A stretch of DNA of 64,000 bases from Thomasclavelia spiroformis (GTDB lineage: Bacteria; Bacillota_I; Bacilli_A; Erysipelotrichales; Coprobacillaceae), in assembly GCA_016901755.1 (NCBI GenBank), contig JACJKV010000005.1:48984-112983 (forward strand). Direction: 5' to 3'. Positions 1-7,656 of this stretch are shown piece by piece. A model generated the notes under the pieces. The model was not told the DNA's origin. It searched no databases and worked only from the letters and a program-made list of their open reading frames with translations. How positions within the stretch are numbered: the first letter of the stretch is position 1; every line of letters begins with the position of its first letter. The translations under genes and the position numbers were made by a program.

Positions 1-17
1 ATTAAGCTTTTCTTCAT
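1..17 (-). CDS. Start of an unidentified gene, cut by the window edge
   Basis: Reading the minus strand, an ATG at 17-15 follows a strong AAGGAGGT ribosome site (complement of 23-30) at good spacing, and the reading frame (MKKSL) runs off the left edge. Too little remains to name a product. It is divergent from the lysozyme gene, so 31-116 should hold promoters for both. Confidence 0.45.
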
Positions 18-128
18 AATCCACCTCCTTGTCCTATTATCTTATTTTTTGGCTGAAATGTAAATATTTTAAGATGAATTTTTAACAATTTAACATAATT
101 TGTCATATACATAACTGAGGTGAAAAAT

Positions 129-1136
129 GTGGTCACACACGGAATAGATGTTTCAAGATTTCAAGGAATTATTGACTGGGATGTAGTTAAAGAACATATC
201 GATTTTGCAATCATTCGCTGTGGTTATGGTGGAGACGATCCCAGACAGGATGATCCGATGTTTCGACGTAATGCTGATGAATGTACCAGACTGAATATTC
301 CTTTTGGCGTTTATCTTTATTCTTATGCAACGAATGTCAGCGAAGCTGTTTCTGAGGCCAAACATGTTTTAAGACTGGTTAAAGATTATAAAATGGCTTA
401 TCCAATATATTATGATTTAGAAGATAATAATACAACAGGAAGACAAAGCAATGATACGATTGCAGCCATTGCCAAGACGTTTTGTGATCTTCTGGAAAGA
501 GAAAATTATTATGTGGGAATATATGCATCATTATACTGGTTTAATACTAAGTTAACTGATCCGGTTTTTGAACAGTATACAAAATGGATAGCCCGTTACA
601 GTGATGAATTAAATTATGATGGCGACTATGGAATGTGGCAATACAGTGCTACAGGCAGAGTAAGAGGAATTGATGAGATGGTTGATCTGGATTATGGCTA
701 TATTGATTATCCCGTGATCATTGAAGGTGGCGGGTTCAATAATTTTGCTGATGAAAATATCACCAGGTATAAAGTTGGTGATGAGGTAGAATTTAATTAT
801 GTATTTTTGACCAGTGAATCGACGACACCATTAAGACCTTATCGTACGATAGGGCGTATTACGCGGATTGTCCCTGGTGCCAGAAATCCTTATCTGATTG
901 GTGATGATTCAGGATGGGTCAATGATCAGGTGATTGAAAGACAGATCAAATATTTAGCTGCACCTGATTATCAGGGAAACAGTCTTACTGAAGCGTTGCT
1001 TTCTATTGGTGAAGACAGTTCGTTTGCCAGTCGTGCCAAACTGGCTAAACTCAATGGTATTGATAATTATCAGGGAACGCAAAAGCAAAATGATGTATTA
1101 CTTGCTTTATTGAAAGCAGGTAATCTAAAGGCATAA
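129..1136 (+). CDS. GH25-family lysozyme (muramidase)
   Basis: Predicted to cleave the N-acetylmuramic acid to N-acetylglucosamine bond of peptidoglycan. The N-terminal about 200 residues match glycoside hydrolase family 25: HGIDVSRFQG at the first strand, YPIYYDLEDN carrying the acidic catalytic pair, and GMWQYSATG near the domain end. The C-terminal about 130 residues (SH3-like strands, then a helical segment ending LLALLKAGNLKA) resemble endolysin wall-binding regions. There is no signal peptide, so it may be exported non-classically or be of phage origin. Start: the GTG at 120 overlaps the GAGG ribosome site (117-120), so the GTG at 129, 6 bases after GAGGTG, is preferred. Only the start is in doubt. 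Confidence 0.85.
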   Translation: MVTHGIDVSRFQGIIDWDVVKEHIDFAIIRCGYGGDDPRQDDPMFRRNADECTRLNIPFGVYLYSYATNVSEAVSEAKHVLRLVKDYKMAYPIYYDLEDNNTTGRQSNDTIAAIAKTFCDLLERENYYVGIYASLYWFNTKLTDPVFEQYTKWIARYSDELNYDGDYGMWQYSATGRVRGIDEMVDLDYGYIDYPVIIEGGGFNNFADENITRYKVGDEVEFNYVFLTSESTTPLRPYRTIGRITRIVPGARNPYLIGDDSGWVNDQVIERQIKYLAAPDYQGNSLTEALLSIGEDSSFASRAKLAKLNGIDNYQGTQKQNDVLLALLKAGNLKA

Positions 1137-1141
1137 AAAAA

Positions 1142-1212
1142 GACTTTACTGATAAACTGAAATGATAACTTTCTATAAAAGCAGGAAAAGTATCATTTCA
1201 GACAATAAAGTC
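1142..1212. terminator. Bidirectional terminator between convergent genes
   Basis: A long imperfect inverted repeat (arms about 1142-1172 and 1187-1212) lies between the stop of the lysozyme gene and the stop of the acetyltransferase gene, with A/T-rich flanks on both sides. Confidence 0.65.
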
Positions 1213-1219
1213 CGGATCT

Positions 1220-1720
1220 TTAACAGTTGATCTGGCATTCATAGGCTCTACGCAAAGCACCACTTTGCAAAGTAATGATACCGCAGAATTCAAATCCATA
1301 TTTCAGCAGCAGTCTTTGCATAGAAAGATTATTTTCATGCGTATCCATTCTTAAACTATGATATTGAGGATACATGGCAACCACCTGATCTAACATGATC
1401 GAAGCCAGGCCTTTTCCTTTATATTGAGGGTCTACAGCTATACGATGCACACAAACATAATCTTGGCTGGTTTTCCATTGACCATCAATTTTGCGGTATG
1501 TAGGTTCACCTTGGATCGTCACCATGCAGGTACCTAGGATTTGACCATTGTCTTCAAGCACATAGGCTTCATTATTAGCGATATCAGTTTCAATACTTTC
1601 TTGACATGGATAGCCATCTTGCCACTGATCGATACCACTGTTTTTAAAGTATGCTTTTGCCTGATTGATAATATCCATCACTTTAGGTACATCGGTTATT
1701 TTTGTTTTTCTAAGTATCAT
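1220..1720 (-). CDS. GNAT-family N-acetyltransferase
   Basis: A 166-residue GCN5-related acetyltransferase that would transfer an acetyl group from acetyl-CoA to an unknown amine. The acetyl-CoA-binding motif A is visible as VHRIAVDPQYKGKGLASIMLDQV (Q/RxxGxG/A type), followed by LRMDTHENNLSMQRLLLKYGF, the usual motif B region with the LL-x-K-x-GF signature. ATG preceded by AGAGGG. It is a single gene convergent with the lysozyme gene. The substrate cannot be deduced; small stand-alone GNATs include resistance, detoxification and protein-acetylating enzymes. Confidence 0.85.
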   Translation of the reverse strand: MILRKTKITDVPKVMDIINQAKAYFKNSGIDQWQDGYPCQESIETDIANNEAYVLEDNGQILGTCMVTIQGEPTYRKIDGQWKTSQDYVCVHRIAVDPQYKGKGLASIMLDQVVAMYPQYHSLRMDTHENNLSMQRLLLKYGFEFCGIITLQSGALRRAYECQINC

Positions 1721-1820
1721 ATTTATCCCTCTTTTTCATTTTGTATTAAAAATATATATATTTTATTGAAAATTGTCAATGTTATCATTATTAATTTATG
1801 ATAAAGTGAACAATAGACCA

Positions 1821-1848
1821 TTTACAAAACGAAAAGTTTTGTTATAAT
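1821..1848 (+). promoter_or_regulatory. Sigma-A-type promoter for acpP
   Basis: -35 TTTACA at 1821-1826 and perfect -10 TATAAT at 1843-1848, with a 16-base spacer. An upstream in-frame ATG at 1847 falls inside the -10 box, which rules it out as the acpP start. Confidence 0.7.
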
Positions 1849-1879
1849 GTTCTCGAAAAAAAATTTGGAGGATAATGAT

Positions 1880-2107
1880 ATGGTATTTGAAAAAGTAAAA
1901 GATTTAATCGTTGAAACTTTAGGATGCGATGAAGAAAAAGTTACATTGGAAGCAAGCTTAAAAGAAGACTTAGAAGCTGATTCATTAGATGCAGTTGAAT
2001 TAGTAATGGCTGCTGAAGAAGAATTCGGTGTAGAAATTCCTGATGAAGTTGCTGCTGAATTAAAAACAGTTAAAGATATCGTTGATTTCGTAGAAAAAGA
2101 AGCATAA
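1880..2107 (+). CDS. acpP: Acyl carrier protein
   Basis: A 75-residue acidic four-helix carrier of growing acyl chains in type II fatty acid synthesis, used in the cytoplasm. The phosphopantetheine attachment serine lies in the classic motif [12 protein letters not shown], followed by [11 protein letters not shown]. Length and composition are typical. The start is the ATG at 1880 (MVFEKVKD), about 9 bases after GGAGG at 1867-1871; an ATG 33 bases further upstream overlaps the promoter -10 box. The gene is monocistronic here, between its own promoter and terminator, rather than inside a fab operon. Confidence 0.96.
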   Translation: MVFEKVKDLIVETLGCDEEKVTLEASLKEDLEADSLDAVELVMAAEEEFGVEIPDEVAAELKTVKDIVDFVEKEA

Positions 2108-2110
2108 TAA

Positions 2111-2140
2111 AAAACCGTCTCTCAATGAGGCGGTTTTCGC
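2111..2140. terminator. Terminator of acpP, shared with queT
   Basis: Hairpin with an AAAACCG / CGGTTTT core (arms 2111-2121 and 2126-2136), lying between two convergent genes and likely acting in both directions. Confidence 0.8.
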
Positions 2141-2141
2141 T

Positions 2142-2621
2142 TTATTCATAAATATATTTTTTCATAAATGATTCATTACGTTCAATGACCTTGAAAATAA
2201 CTGCACCAATTAACAATACAGCAAATTCACCAGCAAAAACATAGAAAGCATTGATCATAAATGGTAAAGACAGTGCTAAATAAAGTTCTAATCCAACAAT
2301 CAAACCATTAACCACACCACCGATTAAAGCACCGGCAAACAGATTTTTGGCCATATACATTCCAATACATGCCAGTAAAGTAGCTAATGTTCCAAAACAG
2401 ATGTCATACATCCCCATTGGTGAAGCCAGATTAGCTAACAGACATCCAATTGTTAAACCAGGAATAAATTTCTTGTTGTAACAAGCCAGTAAAACAATGA
2501 TTTCTGTTAATCGCATTTGAATAGCGCCATAAGCAATTGGTGAAATCAGAATCGTCAATACCGCATAAATGGCCGCAATCATCGCATTGATCACTAACAG
2601 TTGTACCTTTTTATTATTCAT
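2142..2621 (-). CDS. queT: QueT, preQ1-specific S-component of an ECF transporter
   Basis: A 159-residue membrane protein with about five hydrophobic segments, of the QueT family (substrate-binding S-component of energy-coupling-factor importers). It would take up the queuosine precursor preQ1 together with the shared EcfAAT energizing module, which is not in this window. Visible signatures: AIYAVLTILISPIAYGAIQMRLTEI near the N-terminus and GALIGGVVNGLIVGLELYL. The assignment is strongly supported by a preQ1-I riboswitch in its 5' leader. The cell probably salvages preQ1 and may not make it de novo. Confidence 0.93.
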   Translation of the reverse strand: MNNKKVQLLVINAMIAAIYAVLTILISPIAYGAIQMRLTEIIVLLACYNKKFIPGLTIGCLLANLASPMGMYDICFGTLATLLACIGMYMAKNLFAGALIGGVVNGLIVGLELYLALSLPFMINAFYVFAGEFAVLLIGAVIFKVIERNESFMKKYIYE

Positions 2622-2659
2622 TTTTTCGTCCTCCTCTTCTAAAGTACAGTTAGAAGCCA

Positions 2660-2697
2660 GATAAAATAAAAAAATGGCTGAGCCATTTCATTTTATC
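2660..2697 (-). terminator. Riboswitch-controlled terminator before queT
   Basis: On the minus strand an almost perfect hairpin (AAATGGCT / AGCCATTT core) followed by a U-rich run lies between the preQ1 aptamer and queT. Ligand-bound aptamer is expected to favour this terminator and shut off uptake. Confidence 0.75.
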
Positions 2698-2735
2698 CTT
2701 AGTTTTTTATACTGGGTTTGGCTCTCGAACCAGTG
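2697..2735 (-). promoter_or_regulatory. preQ1-I riboswitch aptamer
   Basis: Read on the minus strand: stem ACTGG / CCAGT, a C/A-rich binding loop, and the diagnostic A-rich tail ATAAAAAACTAAGG that forms the pseudoknot in class I preQ1 riboswitches. It sits about 80 bases before the start codon of queT, the expected target, and is followed directly by a terminator hairpin. Position, core sequence and regulated gene all agree. Confidence 0.92.
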
Positions 2736-2750
2736 TTATAAAACGATGTT

Positions 2751-2779
2751 ATTATACATAAAACGATTAGGAAAAGCAA
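2751..2779 (-). promoter_or_regulatory. Promoter of the queT riboswitch transcript
   Basis: On the minus strand -35 TTGCTT (2774-2779), 17-base spacer, perfect -10 TATAAT (2751-2756). Transcription would start just before the aptamer. Confidence 0.75.
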
Positions 2780-2883
2780 TATCCATTTATTGCCATGAGG
2801 ACTTTATAAGCGTATTCTTTTTCAAATAAGAGAAAAAATGGTATATTATAACCAGGTAATCAATAAATAAAGGAGAGTAAACA

Positions 2884-3345
2884 ATGTTAGAAGCAGGAAC
2901 TAAAGCACCGGATTTTACCTTATGTGATCAAAATGGACAAGAAGTGAAGCTAAGTGACTATCTTGGCAAAAAAGTGATTTTATATTTCTATCCCAAAGAT
3001 AATACCGCAGGATGTACTAAGCAGGCCTGTGGATATAGTGAAAAGATTGAAGATTTTCATGTGGAAAACTGTGAAGTTATTGGTATCAGCAAAGACACCG
3101 TAGCGTCACATAAAAGATTTGAAGAAAAGCAGAATCTGAAAATTACGATCTTAGCTGATCCTGAACTTGAGGTGATCAGACAGTATGATGTATATCATGA
3201 AAAAAACATGTATGGCAAAAAAGTAATGGGCGTTGTCAGAACGACATATCTGATTGATGAACAGGGAATGATCGTTTTCGCTAAAGAAAAAGTAAAAGCG
3301 GCTTCAAATGCGGATGACATGCTGGAACTGTTAAAAAAAGCATAG
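2884..3345 (+). CDS. bcp: Thiol peroxidase / peroxiredoxin of the Bcp (AhpC-TSA) family
   Basis: A 153-residue cytoplasmic peroxiredoxin reducing hydrogen peroxide and organic hydroperoxides, usually with thioredoxin. The peroxidatic Cys44 sits in the PxxxTxxC motif (PKDNTAGC) and a resolving Cys49 follows five residues later, the arrangement of atypical two-Cys Bcp enzymes. APDFTL and VILYFYPKDNT mark the thioredoxin fold. ATG follows AAAGGAGAG. Single gene with its own upstream -10-like region (TATATT/TATTAT about 2840-2850). Confidence 0.94.
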   Translation: MLEAGTKAPDFTLCDQNGQEVKLSDYLGKKVILYFYPKDNTAGCTKQACGYSEKIEDFHVENCEVIGISKDTVASHKRFEEKQNLKITILADPELEVIRQYDVYHEKNMYGKKVMGVVRTTYLIDEQGMIVFAKEKVKAASNADDMLELLKKA

Positions 3346-3392
3346 TTATTTCCAATAAAAATCATTATAATATAAAATAAGGAGGAGTTATG

Positions 3393-4211
3393 ATGAAGTG
3401 TCCTTATTGTCATAGTGAAATTAGAGATGATGCTATGTTCTGTAGTGAATGTGGTCAGAAAATCGAACAGCCAGAAGTAAAGAGTACATCAGAATCTTCT
3501 GTTGGCAGTCGCGTTTCTAAACGCCAGCAACAGCAAAAAAGCAGCAGTCAGAAAAATATCATTATTATTGGTGCTGTTGTGGCAGCTGTTTTAATTGCTG
3601 CAATCTGTTATTTTCTGTTTTTTAAATCAGATGATAGTGAAACCAAAACTACTGAAAAGCAGACAACATCCCAAAAAACTGAGTCTTCTAAAGAAATTAA
3701 ATTAGAAAAAGACAGTATTACTGTTCAAGTGGGAGAACATGATTATATTGAAGCTGATGTGGACTGCACTTATTCTGTTAAAGATGAGTCAATCTGTGAA
3801 GTTGATCGTTTTGGAACAGTAACTGGATTAAAAGCGGGGCAGACAACGATCACCTGCAAAGGGGATAATGGTGCTAAAGCAACAGTGAAAATTACGGTTG
3901 AAGCCGGTGGTCAAACAGAAACTATTGCTGGAGATTATGTTTTTCCTAATAGTTCAACTGTTTTGCTAACGGAAAATGACTTAAATGGTAAAAGTGAATG
4001 GGAATTAAGAATCGGTATCAACGAGATTTATGCTCGTCATCACTGTACTTTTAAAACCGAAGAAATTGTAAATTACTTCCAGTCAAAATCATGGTATAGT
4101 GCTGATCCAAATCTAACTTCTGATAAAATGAATGCCGATGTTAGTGCATATTTAAATGATATTGAAGTTAAAAATGTGAATTTTATCAGAAATTATCAGC
4201 AGACACATTAA
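3393..4211 (+). CDS. Zinc-ribbon, single-pass membrane protein with Ig-like and YARHG domains
   Basis: Architecture in order: an N-terminal zinc ribbon (CPYCHSEI...FCSECGQKI, four cysteines in two CxxC pairs), a Ser/Gln-rich linker, one transmembrane helix (NIIIIGAVVAAVLIAAICYFLFF), a Thr/Ser/Lys-rich linker, a bacterial Ig-like domain (about residues 105-175, ending GLKAGQTTITCKGDNGAKATVKITV) and a C-terminal YARHG domain (RIGINEIYARHHCTF...YFQSKSWY). The ribbon should face the cytoplasm and the Ig-like/YARHG part the outside. Function unknown; probably envelope-associated. Of two adjacent ATGs (3390, 3393), the second has the better distance (7 bases) from GGAGG. Confidence 0.85.
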   Translation: MKCPYCHSEIRDDAMFCSECGQKIEQPEVKSTSESSVGSRVSKRQQQQKSSSQKNIIIIGAVVAAVLIAAICYFLFFKSDDSETKTTEKQTTSQKTESSKEIKLEKDSITVQVGEHDYIEADVDCTYSVKDESICEVDRFGTVTGLKAGQTTITCKGDNGAKATVKITVEAGGQTETIAGDYVFPNSSTVLLTENDLNGKSEWELRIGINEIYARHHCTFKTEEIVNYFQSKSWYSADPNLTSDKMNADVSAYLNDIEVKNVNFIRNYQQTH

Positions 4212-4248
4212 AAAGCTGTAGAGAAATTTTGCTCTACAGCTTTTTAAA
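4211..4248. terminator. Bidirectional terminator
   Basis: Strong hairpin AAAGCTGTAGAG / CTCTACAGCTTT with A- and T-runs on either side, between convergent genes. Confidence 0.85.
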
Positions 4249-5026
4249 TAAGATGATAATGTTTTAAGGCTTTTGCAATACCATCATGATCGATATCATC
4301 AGTAACATATTCTGCCAGCTTAAAAAGTTCTGGATCACCATTTTTCATGACGATCGAATGCTTGACATAACTAAGCATTGACTCATCATTGAAAGAGTCA
4401 CCAAAAACGTAACAGTCATCTAATGACAGATGAAAATGATCGATCAGGAACTGAATACCAGTCGCTTTTGAATGCTTGGCTGGTACTATTTCGGAAAATA
4501 CCGGGTTTCTTTTAATGATATCAAAATCATGTTCGATTGCATGATAAAAAGCCGAAACATCGTGATAAAACTGAATACAGAATTTATCAAGATGAACATC
4601 TTCATCTTCAAAAAAACCTAATGGAAAGTGTGCCTGATCATACATCTGATAAATGCTTTTGACAACAGGATCATCGCACTGTGACTGAAAATAAATTTTA
4701 TCACTGGCTTCAAAAATGGCATAAAGCTGATGTGATGCAATCAAAGATAACAGTTCGTGACACCTTTTTGCTGTGATGCGATGATGGTAAAGCACTTCAT
4801 CTAGGTAACTGATATAGGTGCCACAGCCACAGACATAACCATCTGGCTGAAGCGCTGCAATACAGCTGTCAATCGTAGCACGAGTTCGACCGGTATTAAT
4901 AAAAACCAGATGTCCGTTTTGTTTGGCTTGAGCGATTGCCTTAACCGTACTAGAAGCGATAGTATGTGTTCTTTCATTAAGTAAAGTACCATCAATATCA
5001 AAGAATAGCAGTTTCTGATTCATCAT
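4244..5026 (-). CDS. Cof-type HAD-superfamily phosphatase
   Basis: A 260-residue haloacid-dehalogenase-fold hydrolase of the Cof (IIB cap) subfamily, usually dephosphorylating sugar phosphates or flavin/pyridoxal phosphates in the cytoplasm. Motif I FFDIDGTLLNE holds the nucleophilic Asp and the acid/base Asp; motif II is INTGRTRAT; motif III lysine lies in the AKHSKATGI region; motif IV is GDSFNDESML. The start is doubled (MM) after a GGGGGA ribosome site. Substrate not predictable. A second Cof-type enzyme lies at 16189-16959. Confidence 0.9.
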   Translation of the reverse strand: MMNQKLLFFDIDGTLLNERTHTIASSTVKAIAQAKQNGHLVFINTGRTRATIDSCIAALQPDGYVCGCGTYISYLDEVLYHHRITAKRCHELLSLIASHQLYAIFEASDKIYFQSQCDDPVVKSIYQMYDQAHFPLGFFEDEDVHLDKFCIQFYHDVSAFYHAIEHDFDIIKRNPVFSEIVPAKHSKATGIQFLIDHFHLSLDDCYVFGDSFNDESMLSYVKHSIVMKNGDPELFKLAEYVTDDIDHDGIAKALKHYHLI

Positions 5027-5123
5027 TTTTCCCCCAATTATCTCATTTATTTACACTATATCATAATATATACTTATTTTTAAAGAGATCAAAGTGGTGT
5101 AAAGATTATTTTGATTTATAGCA

Positions 5124-5152
5124 TTGTTTCTTTATTTAAATCTATGTATAAT
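5124..5152 (+). promoter_or_regulatory. Promoter of the nfnAB operon
   Basis: -35 TTGTTT (5124-5129), 17-base spacer, perfect -10 TATAAT (5147-5152), about 30 bases before the nfnA start. Confidence 0.7.
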
Positions 5153-5186
5153 AGGAATAGTTTAATAAGAATCGGGGGAAGCCAAA

Positions 5187-6035
5187 ATGTATAGAATTGT
5201 CAAAAAGGAAAGACTTAATGACGTTGTTGAATTAATGGAAGTTCATGCTCCTATGGTTTCTAGAAAATGTGAACCAGGACAATTTATCATCTTACGTGTT
5301 GGTGAAGATGGAGAAAGAATTCCTTTAACAATAGCAGATTATGACAGAGAAAAAGAAACGATTACGATCATTTACCAGATCGTAGGTTTTTCTACTAAAG
5401 CTCTGGCTCAATTAAATGAAGGTGATGAAATCACCGATTTTGTTGGACCTTTAGGAGTACCAACAGACTTGAAAAAATCACAGCATGTTATTGGGATTGC
5501 TGGTGGTGTAGGGAGTGCCCCTTTATATCCACAGTTAAGAAAGCTGGCACAGATGGGCGTAGATGTGGATGTCATCATTGGTGGTCGTGAAGCACAGTAT
5601 GTTTTATGGGCTGATAAATTTAAAGAATTCTGTAAAAATGTATATATCATGACTGATGATGGATCATTAGGGGAAAAAGGATTTGGAACAGTCAAGTTAC
5701 AGCAGCTCATTGACAGTGGTGAACATATTGATGAAGTTATCGCTATTGGACCAGTACCAATGATGAAAGCAGTTGTAGGGGTCACCAAACCTTACAATAT
5801 CAAAACAATGGTATCATTAAATCCAATTATGATCGATGGAACAGGAATGTGTGGATGCTGTCGTGTGACTGTTGATGGAAAAATTAAGTTTGCCTGTGTT
5901 GATGGACCGGATTTTGATGGATTACAGGTTGATTTTGATGAACTGATGGCTCGTCAAAGAATGTTCAAGGAAGAAGAACATGAAGTTGAAGCCAATGCTA
6001 ATCGTATGTGTAATTTAATGAGGGGGTGTGAGTAA
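5187..6035 (+). CDS. nfnA: FAD/NAD-binding [2Fe-2S] subunit, NfnA-like (sulfide/dihydroorotate dehydrogenase-like)
   Basis: Small subunit of a ferredoxin-NADP oxidoreductase related to NfnA. Residues 1-95 form a ferredoxin-reductase-type FAD domain (GQFIILRV, RIPLTIAD), followed by an NAD-binding domain (VIGIAGGVGSAPLYPQ, IGPVPMMKAV). A C-terminal cysteine cluster (GTGMCGCCRV...FACVDGPDFDG) ligates a [2Fe-2S] cluster. Next to a GltA-like subunit with a TAATG stop/start overlap, the pair matches NfnAB, which couples NADH and reduced ferredoxin to NADP reduction by electron bifurcation. The older annotation as a glutamate synthase or dihydroorotate dehydrogenase subunit is less likely because no such partner gene is adjacent. 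Confidence 0.88.
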   Translation: MYRIVKKERLNDVVELMEVHAPMVSRKCEPGQFIILRVGEDGERIPLTIADYDREKETITIIYQIVGFSTKALAQLNEGDEITDFVGPLGVPTDLKKSQHVIGIAGGVGSAPLYPQLRKLAQMGVDVDVIIGGREAQYVLWADKFKEFCKNVYIMTDDGSLGEKGFGTVKLQQLIDSGEHIDEVIAIGPVPMMKAVVGVTKPYNIKTMVSLNPIMIDGTGMCGCCRVTVDGKIKFACVDGPDFDGLQVDFDELMARQRMFKEEEHEVEANANRMCNLMRGCE

Positions 6036-7423
6036 TGCCTAACATGTCACCAAATAAGGTAAAAATGCCTGAACAGGAACCAAATGTCAGAAATAAGAAT
6101 TTTGAAGAAGTTGCTTTAGGATATACAAAAGAACAGGCCATGGAAGAAGCCACTCGCTGTTTGAACTGTAAAAAACCTTTCTGCATGGATGGGTGTCCAG
6201 TGGGTGTACCTATTCCTGAATTTATTGCCCACGTAGCTAAAGGAGAGTTTGAAGAAGCTTATCAGACGATTACCAGAGAAAATGCATTGCCTGCCATCTG
6301 TGGACGTGTCTGTCCTCAGGAAAATCAATGTGAAGGAAAATGTGTTCGTGGTATCAAAACTGAATCAGTAGCGATTGGCCGTCTGGAAAGATTTGTTGCT
6401 GATTACCATCGTGAACATGGTAAACCATTAGCTAATAAAATTGAAAAAAATGGTAAAAAAGTTGCTGTCGTAGGTTCAGGGCCAGCGGGAATTACCTGTG
6501 CTGGAGAACTGGCTAAAAGAGGTTATGATGTAACAGTTTTTGAAGCGTTACATAAAACTGGAGGCGTTTTGTCATATGGAATTCCTGAATTCCGTTTACC
6601 AAAAGCTTTGGTTCAGGCCGAAGTTGATGGAGTTGCTGCATTAGGTGTTGATTTCCAGACAAACGTTGTAGTTGGCCGTTCAATTACTGTTGATGAACTG
6701 CAGCAGCAAGGTTATGAAGGTATTTTTATTGGCAGCGGTGCAGGATTGCCTCGTTTCCAGAATATTCCTGGTGAAAACTTAAATGGGGTTTATGCAGCCA
6801 ATGAATTTTTAACACGTGTTAATTTAATGAAGGGATACCAGTTCCCAGATAAACCAACACCAGTGAAGATCACTGATACGGTTTGTGTTATTGGTGCAGG
6901 AAACGTAGCGATGGATGCTGCCAGAACAGCAAAACGTTTAGGAGCTCAGAATGTCTACATCGTTTATCGTCGTGGACCAGAAGAAATACCAGCTCGTGCT
7001 GAAGAAGTACATCATGCCAAAGAAGAAGGAATCATTTTCAAATTGCTGACTAATCCAGTAAAAATTGAAGGTGAAGACGGATGGGTCAAATCAATGGAAT
7101 GTGTCGAAATGGAATTAGGTGAACCTGATGCTTCTGGCAGAAGAAGACCATTAGTTAAAGAAGGTTCTAACTTTACGATTGAAACAGGAACTGTTATTGT
7201 GGCTATTGGACAAAGTCCAAATCCATTGATCAGACAGACAACACCTGGTCTTGACTGTCAGTCATGGGGTGGTATCATCGTTGATGAAGATACGATGAAA
7301 TCATCTAAAGATGGCGTTTATGCAGGTGGCGATGTCGTCACTGGTGCAGCTACAGTTATCTTAGCTATGGGTGCAGGTAAAAAGGCAGCACAGGCCATGG
7401 ATGCATATTTAAAAAATAAATAA
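6035..7423 (+). CDS. nfnB: NADPH-dependent glutamate synthase small-subunit-like protein, NfnB-like
   Basis: A 462-residue flavoprotein of the GltD/NfnB family, the usual family length. The N-terminal about 110 residues carry two cysteine clusters for [4Fe-4S] centres (CLNCKKPFCMDGCPVGVPI and CGRVCPQENQCEGKC). Then come an FAD-binding Rossmann motif (VAVVGSGPAGITCAGEL, about residue 145), an NADP-binding motif (VCVIGAGNVAMDAARTAKRLGA, about residue 290) and a closing FAD motif (GVYAGGDVVTGAATVILAMGAGKKAA). It overlaps nfnA by one base (TAATG), so translation is coupled. Together they should balance NADH, NADPH and ferredoxin pools in an anaerobe. Confidence 0.9.
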   Translation: MPNMSPNKVKMPEQEPNVRNKNFEEVALGYTKEQAMEEATRCLNCKKPFCMDGCPVGVPIPEFIAHVAKGEFEEAYQTITRENALPAICGRVCPQENQCEGKCVRGIKTESVAIGRLERFVADYHREHGKPLANKIEKNGKKVAVVGSGPAGITCAGELAKRGYDVTVFEALHKTGGVLSYGIPEFRLPKALVQAEVDGVAALGVDFQTNVVVGRSITVDELQQQGYEGIFIGSGAGLPRFQNIPGENLNGVYAANEFLTRVNLMKGYQFPDKPTPVKITDTVCVIGAGNVAMDAARTAKRLGAQNVYIVYRRGPEEIPARAEEVHHAKEEGIIFKLLTNPVKIEGEDGWVKSMECVEMELGEPDASGRRRPLVKEGSNFTIETGTVIVAIGQSPNPLIRQTTPGLDCQSWGGIIVDEDTMKSSKDGVYAGGDVVTGAATVILAMGAGKKAAQAMDAYLKNK

Positions 7424-7437
7424 TCAATACATGATAT

Positions 7438-7463
7438 AGCAGAACTTAGCGGTTCTGCTTTTA
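7438..7463 (+). terminator. Terminator of nfnAB
   Basis: Hairpin AGCAGAAC / GTTCTGCT followed by TTTTAT. Confidence 0.85.
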
Positions 7464-7529
7464 TATTGTTAAATAAAACTTATGATAATAAAATTATTGC
7501 AAATTATTTTATTAGACAAATATTTCATA

Positions 7530-7535
7530 TATAAT
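7530..7535 (+). promoter_or_regulatory. Candidate -10 box of the carB leader transcript
   Basis: Perfect TATAAT at 7530-7535 in a very AT-rich region. No good -35 lies at 17 bases (TTTTAT at 7507), so only the -10 element is offered. Transcription would start about 45 bases before the leader ATG. Confidence 0.4.
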
Positions 7536-7558
7536 AATTTAAGAAATAAAAAGGGAAA

Positions 7559-7633
7559 CACTGAAAATCAGTGCAGGAGGCTAGAAAATGGAAACAGTTC
7601 ATACAGACAATTCAATATCAGTTAGCCTTTTTT
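7559..7633 (+). promoter_or_regulatory. Leader RNA of carB with ribosome-site/anti-ribosome-site pairing
   Basis: A small hairpin CACTGA-AAA-TCAGTG (7559-7573) precedes a strong ribosome site AGGAGG (7575-7580). The segment AGGCTAG (7578-7584) overlaps that site and is complementary to TTAGCCT (7622-7628) inside the leader ORF, followed by a T-run. Once RNA polymerase has passed 7628 the leader ribosome site could be masked, limiting initiation to early ribosomes. The pairing is read by eye; function is inferred. Confidence 0.5.
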
Positions 7634-7653
7634 CACTTTTCTATTTTTGTTGA
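7588..7653 (+). CDS. carB leader peptide (21 residues)
   Basis: A short ORF, ATG 7588 to TGA 7651-7653, sits 7 bases after a perfect AGGAGG. It begins METVHTDN and ends VSLFSLFYFC; its last ten codons are almost all U-rich (Phe, Leu, Ser, Tyr, Cys). Its stop codon is 3 bases before the left arm of a strong intrinsic terminator, so a ribosome finishing the ORF would cover the terminator arm. This is the geometry of the E. coli pyrBI attenuator, in which low UTP stalls polymerase in a U-tract and lets the ribosome catch up. It contains no Arg codons, so arginine sensing is unlikely. Translation is inferred, not shown. Confidence 0.6.
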   Translation: METVHTDNSISVSLFSLFYFC

Positions 7654-7656
7654 ATG

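Noticed and set aside
7559..7600. A PyrR-binding site (ARUCCNGNGAGGYU) in the carB leader
   Set aside because: AATCAGTGCAGGAGGCT resembles the consensus only with insertions; the carA leader has nothing similar, so the leader-peptide model fits better.
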